Below, piece after piece: positions 27,601 to 42,600 of a stretch of 64,000 nt of DNA. The notes beneath the pieces were generated by a model, which made no database searches, was not told the DNA's origin, and saw only the letters and a program-made list of their open reading frames with translations. The number at the start of each line of letters is the position of its first letter. Position 1 is the first letter of the stretch. The translations under genes and the position numbers were made by a program. This DNA is from Lingula anatina (taxonomy: Eukaryota > Brachiopoda > Lingulata > Lingulida > Lingulidae), in assembly GCF_001039355.2 (NCBI RefSeq), contig NW_019773736.1, positions 869,073-933,072 on the forward strand, in the 5' to 3' direction.

Positions 27601-30600
27601 GAAACAAAAGCACAAAAATGTTCATGTTGTTTGTGGCATTTTATGAAGAAGAGTGACACATGAAAATGTCATAAAATAAATGGTGAACAAACTTTGATGG
27701 TCATTTTATTTGGTGACATTTTATGATGGGATTTCATTAGATTTAGTAATCTGCATTTGTTTTAGTAGTAAAGATACCAACAAATCTGGCAGCAGACACA
27801 AACATTTACAAACAGGTGACAGAGAGTATAAAATCTACCCTTATCTTATTCCCTATCTGCCTGCCATTTCAGCTGAACAATTTTGTATTGACTGCAAAAT
27901 TAGTTTTAGAAAGGAAAAAAATGTTATGTAGACAGTAGCATTTCATTTTGACATGGAAAAAGTTTTGAAAAGTGCCAGACACAGGAAATGTTCCTGTACT
28001 GCCTAAATAATCCCCTCAATCTGCAATTTTGGCAATTACAGACAGGCAGTAGACAATTTTACCAGTCTGAAAGCTTTCTCTGGCCATTTATGGCTATTAA
28101 GCTCATTTACTTGATAGTTTAGAAAGTGGTCTGGCATATTTCTTGAGATCTGGTAAAGGCATGAATAATGGTAGCAGGCAATAAGTGCATGGAGGAAACT
28201 CCTTAAGTTTGTTTCTTTTTGCAATCTGTGGATACCATTATTTGTTTTTATGCAGCAGCCTGACTACCCTTCCTATGTGCTACTAATATAATGAACTGGT
28301 CCTTGATAAAGTGGTTTGCAATTAAGCCCAGCCCCTTTTGAGATAATAGCCTCATCTGCTGGCAAACAGACCTGTCACTCTTGGCATGACCTGTCAATCA
28401 GAAAACTCTCAGCCAATGAGATGCGAGTGGGATGCACTCTTAAGTGTGGTGACTTTTGAAGGTATTACCAGATGTTGACTTGAACATATACAAGTGAACC
28501 ATTCAAGGTGGCCACAGTCACTTTTGCGACAGACTACATGGCAAAGTATATGGAGTTCTTATACATATAACATCAAATTTTGGGATGGATTAACACAGTG
28601 CCATTGGATTTAAAAGGGGAAAAACATGCCAAACAGTGCCAAAGATTCACCAAGTTCACAAAGTTTGTTGTACTGTTAACCTGGAATCTTCTTGGAAAGG
28701 ATGGATACCAGCAGATATATGCTTCTGTTTGGATTTAAGTTATTTATTTCACTTGTACTAGTCTTTCTCGTGAGCCAGCAAGGTAAATGTCTTAATTTCT
28801 GTGTTAGAACATTTCACAGAGCTGTGTAAGTTGCTCTACCTACCACTGATGTTGTTTTTAAGGGGCTTCAGGGTTAAAAGGCATACGTTAAGTGTTTATT
28901 CAGCCTGAAGATTAATGAATATACAAGTGTTAACACCAGCTTTCCTAACACTGCCCAAAAATAATGTTTAGTTAAGAAGAATTTATGTCTACAAGGGCAT
29001 CAGTTTTTTCATAAGAATAAGTAATTTAGTCCAGACGTAGATTAAAATACTTCTTTTAAATATAACTGAAATGTTAAAATGTATTTAAAAATGTTTTTTA
29101 TTTAATATAATATTTTTTGATTGAAAGTAAAATGCCTTTAGGATTAATCTATAATAATAAATATATGTATTTCATAATTTCATGAAAAAGAATAGGTGAG
29201 ACAAGCCTTGAAGAGAATATTAGATCTTGTTTAATAGTTTAAATAATATTGTTTTTTAGGAGAGGCTGTAGTAACCACAGGATCAAGTGATGTCAGGCAT
29301 CCAATATTTCTCCAAGAACCAGAACCCCATAACTACATTGTGAAAAGTAAACCTGTAACTATTACTTGCCAAGCCATCAATGCAGTGGACATTACATTCA
29401 GATGTGCAGAAGAATGGGTGCCACTAAAACGCCATGTCCGAGCAGATTTCACGCATCCAGAGACTGGAGAAGCAGTTTTACAAGCTAGTGTGGAGGTGAC
29501 TCGCCAAGCAGTCGAGGAATATTTTGGAATAGATGGTTACTGGTGTGAATGCAATGCATGGACAGAGATTCCGAGTCCTGATCGACCGTGGACAGGCGAT
29601 AATCCTCCTCCCGCTCATGTGTCAAGCCGACGGGGGCTGGTCCAGGTTGCTTGTAAGTTTGTTACAAATACATGCATAGGTCAAGGTTTGCAGAAAATGG
29701 GGTCTGGGTCACTTGCATTCCTCTCTGGAGGGGAAAAAAATTAAAAGGTAGAGATCTAAAAAAAAGGTGCTTGCCATTCGAAGAAAAATGACTTCATGCC
29801 AAGAAAGTCTGAAGCAATCTGAAATTAAGAATCGAGCTACAGACATCAGTGAAGCGCATCATTAGTTTGTTTGTTACCATGGGCTGGCAGGGAGGGAGTT
29901 CTTGTAGCTACTAGTGCTTTAGTACAGGTCTGGCTTAAAAAAAAAGAAATTTCCACTGAAGGAAACAAATGTTGTTGTCAGCAGTTAGTATTTTCTACCC
30001 TTAATTTTCCGTCAATACATATGACTGCCAAATAAATAATTAAAGGAAAAAAGTAGCAGTTGAAAGATTGACTAGCTTAAATCCTTGTAATGATATATTT
30101 TGGGCATAAAATGAAGTATAATTAGGGAGATAATGACCTATTCATAGGGGTAATTTATTTCAAAAGCTAAGCAGAGTCGGTTTCAGAACGAAAAAAAATG
30201 TTTAAAAAGGAGCCAAACAGAAATGGTTTAATGGTTCTCAATAAAATCAATTTGTGTCATTGCAAACATGCCAAGCAAATGTGAAGAAAACCAGTGACAG
30301 GGCCATAAAATGTGAGGAGCCCTTTCCACTCATCCACATGCCATATTGCATGTGGGTGTCTCCTAAATAAATTAGTAATTGATTCTTTTCAAGTGTCTCA
30401 ATCCCTGTTGTCTCAGTCTCCCTCTGTCTGAATGACCCGTAGTAATTAAGGACAAAGGAAGTTACGGGCAGTTGACAGCTGCTCTCCACCCTTCCTGATC
30501 CCTATCAGGTTATGTAGGCTACTACAGGAGACCTGAACCTCATTTAAATGTCTGCCTTATAGACATTACAGTCTTTGGCCTATGTCTTTCTCCCTCTCTC

Positions 30601-33600
30601 TCTGTCACTCAGAGATACAGACCCTCTAAAGTATTAGGCATGCCTGTGACTTGTATCTGAGACTGCTAACAGATTGTAATATGTCTATTATGAAGGGATT
30701 CAATACCCCACCTGTGGAGATAAGTGCTGCCATCACTGTGTGGAGCCAAGATGGGCTTTCTCAAATTCAATTTGCCCCAATTTTCTGTGGTCTTTAGGGA
30801 ACTGTTATTCTGTCATGCTGGACATTAGGGTGATTTCTTCATCAAACTTTAAAGGCTTAATTTTTCTGCTGGACATAATTTGCACCTAGTGATTGCATAA
30901 ATGCTGTCCAAATATCCACAAAATCCCGTTATTTGACTCTGTTCATAGTCACAGGAACAGTACCATATAGGTATAACTATTTGACAGAAACCGAAGTTTG
31001 GTAATAAAATCCAACATACATTGGACTTAACAAAAGAAATTGTGAATAAATTTCATTTGTGACTTCTTTGTAAGGCATTATTAAAAACAATGTCCACATA
31101 TTGAATATGTATATTTAATTTTCCTTTATGTTATTTAGAAATTTAATTCATTTTGTTCATATTCTAAGAGGAGACAATAGGGTCAATTTGAACATGAATG
31201 TGAAATTATAGGATATCACTTTTGATAAGAGAAATTGAATCAAACTTATTTGCCTCCAGTATAACACAATGAAGGAAACTTTAACATGTGTTATTTGCAC
31301 ACTGGACAGTAGTATTTCAGTGACATGTTGTGAACCTTGTTTATCCCAAAGTTAAACTTTGCTCAATTGATCCGAGACAGTGCATGTTTGACAAAGCTGC
31401 ACTTGAATTGAAATCCCGGGAGAGTTCACAGAACTTGCTAGATGCTCAGAGAAAGTCATTTTCAAGTTATTGAAGCATTATTGACGATTGGCCTGCCATT
31501 GTTCTTTATCACAAATGGGGAGATTCAATAGTGCATAATTCATAGCTTTATTAAATGCCTCAAAATGCCAATTCCATTAGAAGACACATGCTTCATTAAA
31601 GTCTATCTAACTTTGTTGATGCTCATAACTTAATATGATTAAATTACGTGTGAGTTCATATAAACCTCCATGCAGCATAAAAGGTGTCTTGCTAAACATC
31701 TTTTGTGTGAAAATATTGCAACTAATGAAACATGGGTGATTTTAATGTAGCAACACAGAAAATCGTCTGGATTAAGAGGGTTGAGAAAAAGGGTATTTGT
31801 GTTGAAAGTAATGACCAAGAAGCATGTTGGCCCGAGGGTCCCATTCATGATTACATTCAGGTGGACACTGTCCAGGGGTAGATAAAGGTGAACTGACCAC
31901 TATTATATCATGAGTCTTTGTCACTGTCAGCTTATCTTATCCTGTTGGACTGAGGCTTCCCAGCTTAAACCCATATGGCCCTAGAAGAGAGACATCTCCC
32001 AAAAGATCTAAGGTGCACTGAAAAATTAAAGCCTTGTCAGGATCACCAAGCATTATATTTGCATTTTGAAAATGCCTACTGTCACATCAGGGGAAGCTTA
32101 TCTTGTCCTTGTCTGTTTAAAACATCAAGCATAAAACCCATATGGCCCACCACTTGAGACATCTCGCTACAGATCTCACCTGAACTTTAGCTTTTACCGG
32201 TTTTTGTATGACCAGATATTACATTTAATGCGTCACTAGTACACTTTGAATCAGCAGCAGTAATTTTCCACAAATGATCTAAATGTTTTTTACACCAGTC
32301 GTAAATTTTCCCATGAAAGAGGAAATAATCTCTCTCAGAAAAGGTTCAAATCCCTAGGCTGTACTTGAGAATATCGTAGATGTGACTTGGCCAGTCTGTG
32401 CTGAATTAACAACAAGTTCACCAATTAGCAGTTAATTGTGTAGAGCTTATAAGATAAAGCGACACAATGAATTGGGATAGTCACATAAAAAAGAAATATT
32501 GTCTATTAATTTGGCGGCAGTCTTATCAATGTAGATTTAGTTCTTTACTAGTGGGCCTTATTGTATCAATTCCAGCATCAGTTAGAAATTGTCATGACAG
32601 GTGAAAGGATGATTCACCATTGTTTTTACCTAATGTCAAAAGATGAAAAGTGATTTTGATTAATGCATATTTCAGCAATTAAATATTTTTATAAGAAACA
32701 TTTTTGTCAACTTGTATGTTTTCATTATATATTTGATACAGTGAATCCTATTAGATTGCTATTTGATGTTTAAAGAAATAAGTAATTTTTTTGCATTTAT
32801 AATTGTGATAATAAGCTAAGCAGTAAAACTTAAATATACACAAAAACATGCATTAATATCATTAATTCATTTCCTTTCAGTCATACGTAAAAGATTTGAA
32901 CGAGAACCAATAAGCACAAGTGTGGAGTTGGAGAAGCCAGTGCAACTTCACTGTTTGCCCCCCACTGGCGTCCCACCACCTGAGGTAAGATTGTCCCTGC
33001 GGCAGACCCAGCTGGCTCCAGTTGAGCTACAAATGCCCCTGCTTGCAGGCTAGGGACTTGTTTGACTACTGTGTGTGTGTTTGTATGTGATGCCTAGTTC
33101 ACACTACTGTAACTTGTGTGTTTGCCAAAAGGTCTGAAAAATTCAATTTAAAGCAGAGGTGTGGACTTAACTAATGACAGGTTGATAATTTTTTTTTCAT
33201 AGTCTTTTTCTGATTTTTTTCTTTCTTTTTTGTGTGTGAAAATGACAAAAAAAAGCCTTTGGCCAGATTTCATATAATAGCCTGAACCCAGACATATATG
33301 TCAATGTATTGAATATTACTGTGAGAATATATGGGGATTTGACATGGCATGCATATCATATAATAAGTTGCTTACCACATTTTATTATTCCAAAGGATTG
33401 AATTAGAAATGAAAGAAATTGGTGTTAGATGGGATAAGGCGACTGGCTAACTGGCTTCTTAGATAAAAATGCTTAAAGAGCACTCGAAAACACTCATATT
33501 TCATCCCCTCCATTGCCAAGTTGTGGTTGATGATAATTAAACAAAACTAATTTATGGGCCAAGTGTCCCATGGCTGGTTTACTCAAAATAAATGGGTACA

Positions 33601-36600
33601 AAGTGACATATGTTGTAAAGCAAGTTCTTAAGCTTCTCAAAATGAGTATGCTTACTTAATCCCACTTGTTTCGTTTGTGGGGCTGCTCTAACTGATATTT
33701 GGAAACTTGATTTATAACTATAGTTTAATGCCATCTGAGCGAATTTGCACCTAGTTTTTTGTTCGCGGCTTTATTGTAGGTCGGGTTTTATGAATTTTGG
33801 GATCAGTGGTTATCAAGACTGAGGATTCAACTTGTTAGTAATCTTTGAAAAATGGAGACTGTTGCCTTGCCCAGAGACTTTGAGGTTTGTTGCTGTCCTA
33901 TCTGGTTGTGTAGGAAATACATGGTTTAGTGAATGTGCTGTTATCTTACTTTCCTAAGGTTAAGTAGAAGTTACTAAACAAACATGCCTTTTGTGATCTT
34001 GACTGATCTAAGGCTGGCAACATTATCAAGTTTCTTTTGAGACCAACCAAGACATTAAATAGTGTATTTGATAAAATGGGCTAGGTTTATGTAGGAATTG
34101 TGTGGAGGACACAGGTGAAGCATCACTAATATGTCCCGAAGTGTGTGCAACTGCTTTTTTCTTCCATGTTTCAACACAGCATGCCAGATTTCTATGTGTC
34201 CAACTCTGCGTGCTCCTAAACCTGTACCTCTTCAGTTTGCCGACCAAAATAACTGCAGCTTTTCAGGCTGATAAGCTGAAGGGCACTTGAAACCACAGAC
34301 CAAGAGAGTTCTTATATGAACAGAGTTCTCACATATGAGCAGAGATCTTGGTAAAGGACTAGCACATGTCTGTTTGAACACTCACAGATGGGTTGTGTAA
34401 TTTTACTAAAGATCAGCAAATTTGCCTTGACGTTTTCTTCCACAGATTTAGTCATTCGCTGTTGAACAATTTTTCCAGCCTATGCAACTGCCAACATCAG
34501 TCGGCCCGCTTTGGGAATATCCGTTTCAGAAATTTAATCGGAAACATTCTTGTGTTGATTTTTGAAACATATTCTTCGGGCAGGATGTTGAAATAGATAG
34601 GGTAAAAGAGGAAACATTAAATCATCATCCGTTTAAAGTATCAGTTGCCTGCCATACATATTGTTTTTATTACCAAGCTATTTGAAAAAATTGCATCAAA
34701 TTTGTCATGACACTGTATCTACTGAGCCAAGTGAAGTAGGAGGTTACGTTTTCACCTATAATGATTGGGACTGCAAAGCCACATATGAAAGTTGTGTCTC
34801 AAATCATATTATTACATGAAGATATGAGTCATTGTTCTGCATATCTGGTCTCAGGTTGCGTATGGGGTTTAATTTGACTTGAGCTTTGTGTGTACTATAT
34901 AATTTGCTACAATAAGACTAGGATTAAACCCACGGGTGTAAGTGATGTAATGTAGGATGGACGTTTTGTCTAACTTAATCTTACCTACACAGATTTGTCT
35001 GTAGCTTAAGCATTCACAGTTTACCAAAACCTCGATAAGCAAAGTGTGGTCTTTGCAAAGTCGATAGGACAAGCAAATATGGGGGATGTTTGAATTGCAC
35101 TTCACAGGACCCTGCTATTTACACCTTATCTGTCAAAAGTTCACACTAATATGCTACGGTACCTGGAGAAAGCTGCTATTAAACTCGATTGCTCCGAATA
35201 AACCTGCATGTTTCCTACCTGTGATTTTTTTTGGTAAATCAGAGATGTTACAATGGGTCCAGTTTCCCCATTTTTTTATGACTGGAAATCCCTTTCCTGC
35301 AATTATTAGTGAAGTGACCAATATAAAGTACTACTGTGTACAAACTTCCCTTGTGAACATGTGTGGATTTCCAAAATCACACTTGGTGATTTCTTCAGAT
35401 CCTGGAATTTCCATTGAGGTATACCTTCGGCTTGTTCCCAGTGGCAGAAAAAGTGTTTTAGTAGCATAGGTTGCCTGGAAGGGACTACCCATCGACAGAA
35501 CTTGATCTCTTGATCTCATTGATACCTGTGCTATTATAGATAGTTGCCATATTTTTAAAAAATTTATCATATTTCCTTAAACAATAGTTTAAAAACAAGT
35601 CTGGTTCATGACAAAGGTGTATGCTGTTGTGTAAAATTAAAAATGATAAATTAATAAATATAGAATATTTAAATAAGTGAGGTGGTTGCAGTATGTGAGT
35701 TATTATCATACCCCCAGGTGCTAAAATGAGGACAGCATCTCTGCATGTAACACTCCAGAAAATTTGTGTAAGGTTAATATATTATTTTGAGAATGCCTCA
35801 CTTTGTTTCAAGTGTAGGTTAAAACACGAAAGTAGAGAAGCGGAATTTCTGACAGTTTAACATTATTTAGTGTGATTATCGATACTATGGTTGCACAATA
35901 AAAACATATCAGCATGTATCAAAATCACATTCTCTCTTGCAGGTATTCTGGTTGAAAGACGGACAAGTTATTAATGACAAGGAAGAGACCAATTTCATTA
36001 TCTCCAATGAAGGGAATTTGATCATCAGCCAAGCTCGCCTGTCGGACCAGGGAAACTTCACCTGCGGAGCGATAAATGTGGCTGCAACAAGAAAATCAGA
36101 ATCTGCTGAGCTTATTGTTTATGGTATGCTATTTTCCTTTATCTTCTCCCATATCCTTTCCTTTATTTGTTTTCCTCTTAAGGTAACATCACAACCCTAA
36201 TGCAACTTTTGACATAGACCTCCAGTGTGTGCGTATGTGCGCCTACAGATATGGTATATGCTTTCATGCACTCAAAGAGTCAAGTCATTAAGCTGGCTAC
36301 AGGCAATGTAAATGTTAAATATACAGACAGTTTTACCTCAAGTTGTAAGATATATTAATCAATTAGCAATAATTACCAACTATGAAAGTCGTGCTGTGAC
36401 TTGATATGACATAGCAGTATTAACATTCAGTAGGACGGCATGAAGGTTGATCACTTGGGCGAGCCACCTGCAAGCACGCAGTGGATATTGTCACCGTGTC
36501 ACCACATGTCTGTGCTTTTGCCAACAGACTTGACATCCGAAATTAAGCTGGAGCCAGGCTTAAACAGCTGATCAAAGAAGTGCCTTCCTAATTTTGAGCA

Positions 36601-39600
36601 TTCATCTGTTCTTTTTAGAAAAAAATCTTTTGATGGAATTGGAAATGAATTATAACATGCGAGCAGGATAACTGCGCAATTACTGAAAAATTGAAAATAA
36701 CATGCAAATTACCATTTACCCTGTAGGTGTATATCTAAAATTAAAAGCAAATTTTGTGCCACTTAGAGTCTACTTGTAACTAAAGATTTCTGATATTCTG
36801 AGGCCAAAGAAAAGTGCAATGTTGTTATTGCAGTGCCTTTTATGTCTGTCAACAACTTTGAGTTGAAAGCTTTTAATCTAGTTACCTTGTACTTAAACTG
36901 ATATTATGAGTTGAACTGATGTCAGTGAAAAAAGCATGTTGTCGGGAATGTTGTGAGTTTTTTTGTCAAAATTCTAGTGCTGCCCTTTGAACTTACAAGA
37001 TTTGATTTACAACATATGCTAGAAAATATCAGAGTTCTGTTACCAGTTGTTAGACCTAGGCACAAACAGTAAAGATACACTACAGATTAAAGAAAATAGC
37101 CATGGAACGGTATGCTTATATCCTGCCCATGTTTTGTAAAAAGAGAAAGTTTGTGGAAAAAAATATTTTTTGAGAAATACTAGACCAGGTGGGAGAATGA
37201 GAAAAACAGATGTGTGCATGACGTACAAAGTCATTATCTGAGACTTGATCAAGCCAATTTATTGCAGTACCATTGTGGAATTATGATGATTATTAATAGC
37301 ACACAGTCTACAATGATCCATGGTGGTCTTTCCTTACCGATAATGACAGAAAGACATGTGGACAGCGCCAAAGGGAGCTCCCGAATGTCACATGTTGTTT
37401 GCCTTAGAGATGTTGAAAGGCATGGGAATCTCTTAGCAGTTCATATCTCATATAGAATGGGTGAAAGAGCTGGATGCTCTCTTTACTGTCATGACCTTAG
37501 TTCTGTATGGCCTTCCACCAGCAGCAAGTAGTAGCTTTCAAAAGGCACCTGGCTGTGATTGAGGTTTCCCATTTCATGGAGCTATAATTCATATGTGACA
37601 CCTTATGATTTTAGTCACTTGGTGCAGTTTGCAGTAACAGAGGCAGTAATTTTGAGACCCATTGTTCTGTTATCAATGATTGTAAAATGGTTTTAATAAA
37701 AAATAAAATTAATAAAATTATTAATCAAAGTAACTTGCTACATACCCTTTACAATTATCATATGTTATTTAAGTTTAACATTAGAAATATTTATTTATCT
37801 TATATATTTTGAGGGAAAATGCTATTCTGTTTTTAAAAAAAGAGGTTTGTGGTGTTTTTTTAATGGGATATGTGTGTGATGTTTTTTTTTAGTGAAAGGA
37901 GCCTGGTCTACCTGGTCACAATGGAGCGACTGCGACAGCAAGTGTGGCAAAGGTTTCCAGAGCCGCTCGCGTACATGTAGCAACCCTGCTCCTCTTAACA
38001 ATGGCTCTCCTTGTCCTGGAGACTGGGAACAAAAGGTCCCCTGTACCACCGTCTGTCCAGGTAAGAACTGCTGTTAATATTCCCCAAGTAATTTTGATTG
38101 CACTTTACAAAATCTGTTATGCTAATGTGCTAGGACATTTGGGAAAAATTGAGAACTAATTGTTTATTGAAGCCTGTCAGTAAGTGCTCATTGTATTGCT
38201 AAATGTATGTTTTAAATGATTTTTTAACAATTTATGAAATATTTGTGTTTTTAAATGAATGTATCATATGTCTAGACTTTACATAGAATGAATACATATA
38301 TAGTATGAATATAAACTTTGTGCTTATTGACACATTGATCAGTGATAGTCAACCAACACTGAACACTCCAGAAAACAAGGTTCCAAAGTGTTATTGGATT
38401 TTCGCTAAATTGTGGTATACAAGAAATGCTTCATTAGGATGAAGAGTTCACCAAATTTAATCTGTTTAATTTTGCTAAGTTTTTGGATCAACATATTACA
38501 TCTTACCATTGTTGTTCTTGGAAAAGAGCACCATTACATTGAATAATTGGCCATTGATTTTATATTTCTGGTAATCACTATCTTTGATCAATATTTTATA
38601 AAGCGTTTGTCATTCTTGCATTTGTTCTAATTGAGTGAAAAATATGATGCTTTAAAGGAAAGTGAATGGATGAGTAGTAGCAGAAAAGCAGCATTCACTA
38701 ACTGAAAAATTAACAGCTCCAAAAGCATGATTGTTATAGAAATCGTTTGAAAGGGTGTTTGTGATTGATGTACATTTGATAGTATTTTCCAGTGTGTCAA
38801 ACCTGTAGTTATGGTATAATAGCATTAGTTGATTTATTATGTCACGCTCTGGGAATATAGAATATAGACAATCTTTCAACCTGTTTGATAAGTGCGAAGT
38901 TGTTTGAAAAATGAAACCAATGAAAGAAGGGGGATTGAGAAGAAGAAAAAGGAGATAGACAAATGGAATGAGTTTATACTGAAAATTTAATAAGGAGATA
39001 GATGAACAAGTTTCCACTAATAATGATGTTTGTTCTCTTTTGTGTGATATTTGGGTGGTTTTCATTTATATTGTTCTTTTTTTAAATGTAAAACATCAGC
39101 AAGTTGCTAGGCAACAAATTCAAAACATTTGTAGAAATAGGTTTTTTTCTGTATTCATAAACATTTCAGTTTATTGGGTACTCCTCCCAAGATTTGACTA
39201 AAAAATTGAAAATCCAAGATCAACAGCATCATTCTCCCAGTTGCTGTAGACAAATTGCATGTCAGGAAGTCAAACCTTGACTAAAGACCTCCAGATTCCC
39301 TCCAAATTATGCCAGCAGAGGTTGTTCACTACCCCCATAAAACCGCCTGGTGGAGCTAATCAAGGGATAAATGTGCATACTTAAATTTTCTTGTAAAAAA
39401 GGCCATGCTTTGGTATTCGCAGCTGACGTTTTGGATCATCCCTTTACCAAATACTCTCTATATACTTGCTGTTCAATCATGGGGCTAAATGTACTAAATT
39501 AATCCTGCCAGAATAATGTTGTGAAGTTCTCAAACAGCGGGTTACACTTCCATTTGTATTTTATGGTCTTGGTTAAAAAAAACTGCATACTTTCTTGGAT

Positions 39601-42600
39601 TTGTCAGAACAGCAGCTGTAGTGCAATCAAAAGCAAATCATTTAGATAGGTAGATGGGTCCAGCGGAGGAGATATTGGGCTAAAAGGCCTGCAGTGGCAG
39701 GCTAAGAATACTGTGAAACATGTTTCGCTAAATACTTTGTGAGAGGTAATAAAAATCAAAGCGCTGCTTGACCTAAAAGGTTAGTTTTATGTACTCTCGC
39801 CAGAGCTTTTAATAACTCTGAAAATGGTTTCCTTTTGCTGTAGCTTTGAATAACTGTTTTGTTTTGTTTTTTTCATATTGAAACACAGACACATAGGTAC
39901 TAAGATTAAATTGATATTCCAGTGGCATCCATGAAACTAAACTTTGTCTATTAATATTCTCAGACAAAAGCTCTATGTGTTTGCTGACTGTAAAAAGAAT
40001 TAACTTGAAGATATTCAGCTGGCTGCTATTTATGAAATGTTGCAGCATAATTTCATTCATAAATCTTGATTTAGAAAAAGATAAAAAGTGCATAAGTCAC
40101 TACTACCCCATCATTCCACCAAAAAATTACACCCAGAAGATTGAAATCGGAAGCTATCTTAAGTAAATAGTTTTGCCCTATAGTAGTCCTATTGGTGGCA
40201 TGATACATTTTACAGCTCTTAATGTTTAGTGGAAGGGAAAAGACCCATTACATATCTTACAGAATCAGACCAAGCCCATGTTGGTTAGCCTCTTCAAACC
40301 TAAGTGATACATATCTCAGCTTTATCATATTTAAGAGTTTTAGTCATATCCTCTAAGATTTATGTGAAGAGCACATATAATTCATACCAGTTCTTAAGTA
40401 TGGCTAGGGCATGTTAGGGGGAATGCCCACATTATATGAATATATACATCAGTTTTTAGTAGACATTGCATTTGCACTGATGAGCGTAAATGACTTGACT
40501 TTTGATTTTGTGTATAAATACATTGATGTTGATGTGCTGGAGACATAAACTGCCATTCATTCAACTGCAGTTTCCGTATGCGGAGATAAGGCGTCTGTCT
40601 AGATAGCTATCTGTTTTTTTCATCTTTTATAGCATCTTCACAAGATGATGGGCAGACCTTGACAAAGGCAGCTTTAAAAAGCCCTTTCTTTAAATGTTTT
40701 GAACTGTGGTTATTTTAATGGTGTCTTAAAAAATGGGCGAACAATTGATTTCAAGCTAGGGGAGAGAAATAGATCCGTGGCATGTATCAGTTCTGTTGAA
40801 CATATTGCTTTAAAGTAATCAAATGTCATTTCAAATCACTCCATGCTATGGTAGACCAAAGAAATTGTTTGTCATCTGATATAATTACATCTAATTAATG
40901 GTCGCAGCACATTATGTTAAGACCTTGTATTGTTCCCAGGGAAAAAGAGCGATTTGTAACCCTACCCAGTTGATAGACATGCATAAATAGAAATTTACCC
41001 CATGTTACTCTTTGTCAAGTCACTGATACTGGACACAGTGCCACACTTGTTTTTTTTTTCCTCCATAGTCTAACCTATGCAACCTGATCGCGATTGTAAT
41101 GATATATATTTTTGTCATGCCGAGATATGCATGTTGATAAAAAGCAGAATTTACAAGATATGCATTTCCTTTGTAGCCTTTTGTTGATTTGCAGACTGCA
41201 CACATGAGTAACTGCTCAACTGCAAGCTATAATTTTCTTGACAAAAGCCATGGTAGTGTTAGGATAAGGTACCATTAAACGCACTAGGAAGGCGTAACTT
41301 GGGTGTGTGTATATAGCACACAGTGATATATCCATTTAATGGAAAAGTATCTGTGGTAAACAACAAGGCCTTTTATAATGATAATTGTCAAAAATATTTC
41401 CCCATTTTATTCCCATTTGAGAAGACAATTACAGGGGCAGCAATCTTTTATCACCCAAAAGGTTTTGAAAGAGATGGACAGTAAACATCAAATTTGTTTT
41501 TGATACTTAAGGTGAAAGTTGTCAGTTTGAAACCATGGGCATATTTTATAAATGTTGTTTTCTTTCAAAAATACTTTTTCTCACTGCTCCAATTATGTTT
41601 TCCATATTCCTTTTGAATTCCAAGCACCATTCTCAATTTTTCATTTAATTACAAACTTTACAAAGACGTCAGCAAATGAAGTTATTGATGGTAGTGGTAT
41701 TATATGTATTAGTTATGGATATAACGAGACAATTCTTTCCTTGCCTACACAACAGTGGATTATTACCATAGTTCCACAGTCTCCTCCACACTGGGATGGC
41801 CAGGTAAGGTATAGGGTGGACTCACTGGGTGCATGAACCTAATAAGTAACCATTCAGTTCTTGTACCCATTTATGCATCTAAATATACATGCATATAATC
41901 CAAAACACTAACAACAGTCTTTCAGTTTTGCTTTTTGTATAGTGGAAAATGTTGAAGTGCTAACAAAATATGTTTGTCTCTTAATTTAATCATTCATGTA
42001 TAATGTATGTTCATCATAGTATTTTTTTCCAAGTTTGCCATTGTTTTTATCTAATGCCTGTCTTGACTTGAATTTGTTTTTGTTCCAAGTTGTCATCTTT
42101 CATTTGCAGTTAAGTGTATGTCATGCCTTTTTATCAGTTTCTGTCAGTGGAATGACTTCCAATTGTGCATGGCATGTGGATATTTTGCATCATTTGTGAA
42201 CTTCACTGTTTGATGTTTTCAGTTTCATGTTTTATAGCAATACGATATTATTTGCGATTTAGGGAAGTGTACAAAGTATATGTTATTCTTATGCTTATAT
42301 ACAAACTACTGTTGTGTATATATTTAGTCAAAAGTAAAATTCACAGTTCACTTTCTGACTTATAGAATGAGGATGTTGTACACAGCATTAGGATTGTTTT
42401 TAACAAACCACATCTATCTAATGCAATTCATTAGGATAGAAGTCATTACTTATTTGGTGACGTAAACAAAAAAAGTGAGATTTTATAATTGAAACTTTAA
42501 TATAAAGATCCAACCAAAAAGAGAAAGCAAACGTGAAAAACTACGTGAAAAACTACGCGTTGGTGTGTTTACATTCAGCCAAACAGCAGAATTGCTACTT

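Larger units (their letters stand above)
9626..28700 (+). other. unc5: UNC5 intron 1, distal part (between exons 1a and 1b)
   Basis: About 19 kb without a supportable host gene. The first 430 bp are CpG-rich, continuing the promoter block. Further in, CpG is scarce except within the TIR element at 14037-14695. It also holds TA repeats at about 10208-10226 and 21957-21976, an 18-bp perfect palindrome at 10625-10642, a poly(G) at 15337-15348, the duplicated block at 23.0-26.0 kb, a MITE-like repeat at 26.83-27.04 kb and a TA/GT microsatellite at 27169-27196. Open frames here, including one of 150 codons on the minus strand at 27.2-27.7 kb, look non-coding. Confidence 0.7.

Noticed and set aside
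27207-27659. 150-codon open frame on the minus strand as a gene
   Set aside because: It overlays degenerate tandem repeats, has no recognisable domain, and lies in an AT-rich intron; better explained by the repeat.
35086-35469. 127-codon open frame on the plus strand in UNC5 intron 3
   Set aside because: No domain, and using it as an exon would add a foreign segment in the middle of the Ig2 domain.
41552-41836. 94-codon frame ending near a gtaagg as an extra UNC5 exon between the TSP1 repeats
   Set aside because: It has no TSP1 or linker similarity, and the direct join 38060-43007 already gives the standard UNC5 layout.
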